DNA from: Clostridia bacterium
GTDB lineage: Bacteria; Bacillota; Clostridia; Oscillospirales; Acutalibacteraceae
Direction: 5' to 3'
DNA length: 64,000 bases
NCBI GenBank assembly: GCA_017415025.1
Contig: JAFQJH010000017.1
Location: forward strand, 1 to 64,000
The notes beneath the pieces were generated by a model. It searched no databases and had not been told where the DNA came from. It worked only from the letters and a program-made list of their open reading frames with translations. Numbering within the stretch: the first letter of the stretch is position 1; the number at the start of each line of letters is the position of its first letter. The translations under genes were made by a program, and so were the position numbers. Below are positions 63,535 to 64,000 of this stretch, piece by piece.

Positions 63535-64000
63535 TTATAACCTCCAATAAATATAGCCTGCATCCTCATATTCCTTACGGTCAAGGATTCCCTTGATGTC
63601 GAGAAGAACCTTGTTGCCGCTTATCATAGAATTCATATCGTCAATTGTTATATCCTTAAACTCCTCGTGAGCAACAGCAAGCACAACTGCATCCATATCC
63701 TTAATTTCGGACATATCGGCAAATTCAATTCCGTATATTGCAAGTGCCTCTTCGGCATCGGCCTGCGGGTCCGCGATTACGGGAGAAATTCCGTATTCCT
63801 TCAGCTCATTTATAATATCAATAACTCTTGTATTTCTAGTGTCGGGGCAATTCTCCTTAAACGTAAAGCCGAGAATTGCAACCCTTGCATTTTTAACCTG
63901 CTTGTCTGCGGCAATAAGATTTTTAACCACATTTTCCGCAACATATCTGCCCATATCATCGTTGATACGGCGACCTGCAAGAATAACCTGGCTGTGGTAG
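63535..64000 (-). CDS. UDP-N-acetylhexosamine 6-dehydrogenase, C-terminal part (TviB/WbpA-like)
   Basis: The frame is open to the right edge, so the start is outside. The 154 codons visible give the C-terminal domain of a nucleotide-sugar dehydrogenase: YHSQVILAGRRINDDMGRYVA (Arg of the substrate-binding loop), then VAILGFTFKENCPDTRNTRVIDI and DAVVLAVAHEEF. The missing part would hold the NAD fold and catalytic Cys. GFTFKENCPDTRN is characteristic of the UDP-GlcNAc/GalNAc to uronate group (TviB, WbpA/WbpO). It lies 2 bases upstream of the epimerase. Confidence 0.88.
   Translation of the reverse strand, partial: YHSQVILAGRRINDDMGRYVAENVVKNLIAADKQVKNARVAILGFTFKENCPDTRNTRVIDIINELKEYGISPVIADPQADAEEALAIYGIEFADMSEIKDMDAVVLAVAHEEFKDITIDDMNSMISGNKVLLDIKGILDRKEYEDAGYIYWRL

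Overview
The window reads as chromosome of an anaerobic, spore-forming, gut-type member of the Clostridia (Firmicutes), most plausibly near Ruminococcaceae/Oscillospiraceae. The grounds are SpoIIE, a type I dockerin on a secreted protein, rubrerythrin, an infC-rpmI-rplT operon with a Firmicutes-type L20 leader, TrmFO, a paired GltX/GlnRS, and sigma-A promoters of TTGACA/TATAAT type. No species can be named from the sequence alone. No gene-free stretch exceeds about 180 bp; the gaps hold promoters, terminators and leaders, listed individually.

Region 1 (1-3400): the end of a DUF1275-like membrane protein and an NAD+ synthetase gene whose last codons run abruptly into the C-terminal third of a secreted-type lipase. 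This is a rearrangement or assembly junction near position 960. A DUF2804 gene and a xylose-isomerase-like TIM-barrel gene follow.

Region 2 (3486-10265): a complete F1Fo ATP synthase operon, atpIBEFHAGDC, from one promoter to one terminator. The c subunit has the two-carboxylate Na+-coupling signature, and epsilon lacks its C-terminal inhibitory hairpin. Together these suggest a Na+-coupled enzyme without epsilon control.

Region 3 (10264-17830): a dockerin protein, a degenerate duplicated P-loop protein, birA, rubrerythrin, and a gltX-glnS-membrane-protein operon.

Region 4 (17831-33615, all minus strand): a tightly overlapping nucleic-acid maintenance operon (SpoU methyltransferase, dprA, topA, trmFO, rnc, an Elp3-like radical SAM gene, smc). 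Next comes infC-rpmI-rplT behind an L20 leader, with infC probably starting at ATC. Last is rlmB translationally coupled to a large P-type-ATPase-like membrane protein whose catalytic motifs are lost.

Region 5 (33672-43874, mostly plus): spoIIE with a Spo0A-style promoter, an orphan eutH, an XRE repressor divergent from a 58-residue acidic protein with two 17-bp palindromic operators, tRNA-Gln(CUG), an NhaC antiporter, an enoate-reductase/BaiCD-like flavoenzyme, and an MFS transporter with an unusual repeat-bearing cytoplasmic tail.

Region 6 (43838-64000, all minus): a surface-polysaccharide locus that starts beyond the right edge. Genes for UDP-HexNAcA formation (a TviB/WbpA-like dehydrogenase and a TviC/WbpP-like epimerase) lead into many GT4 and GT2 glycosyltransferases, a Wzy-like polymerase, DUF1919 and TupA-like proteins, a Wzm/Wzt-type ABC exporter with a cargo-recognition tail, a nucleotidyltransferase-fold protein and an SGNH hydrolase. 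Three GT2-GT4 pairs look like duplicated modules, and some genes are visibly more AT-rich than the rest.
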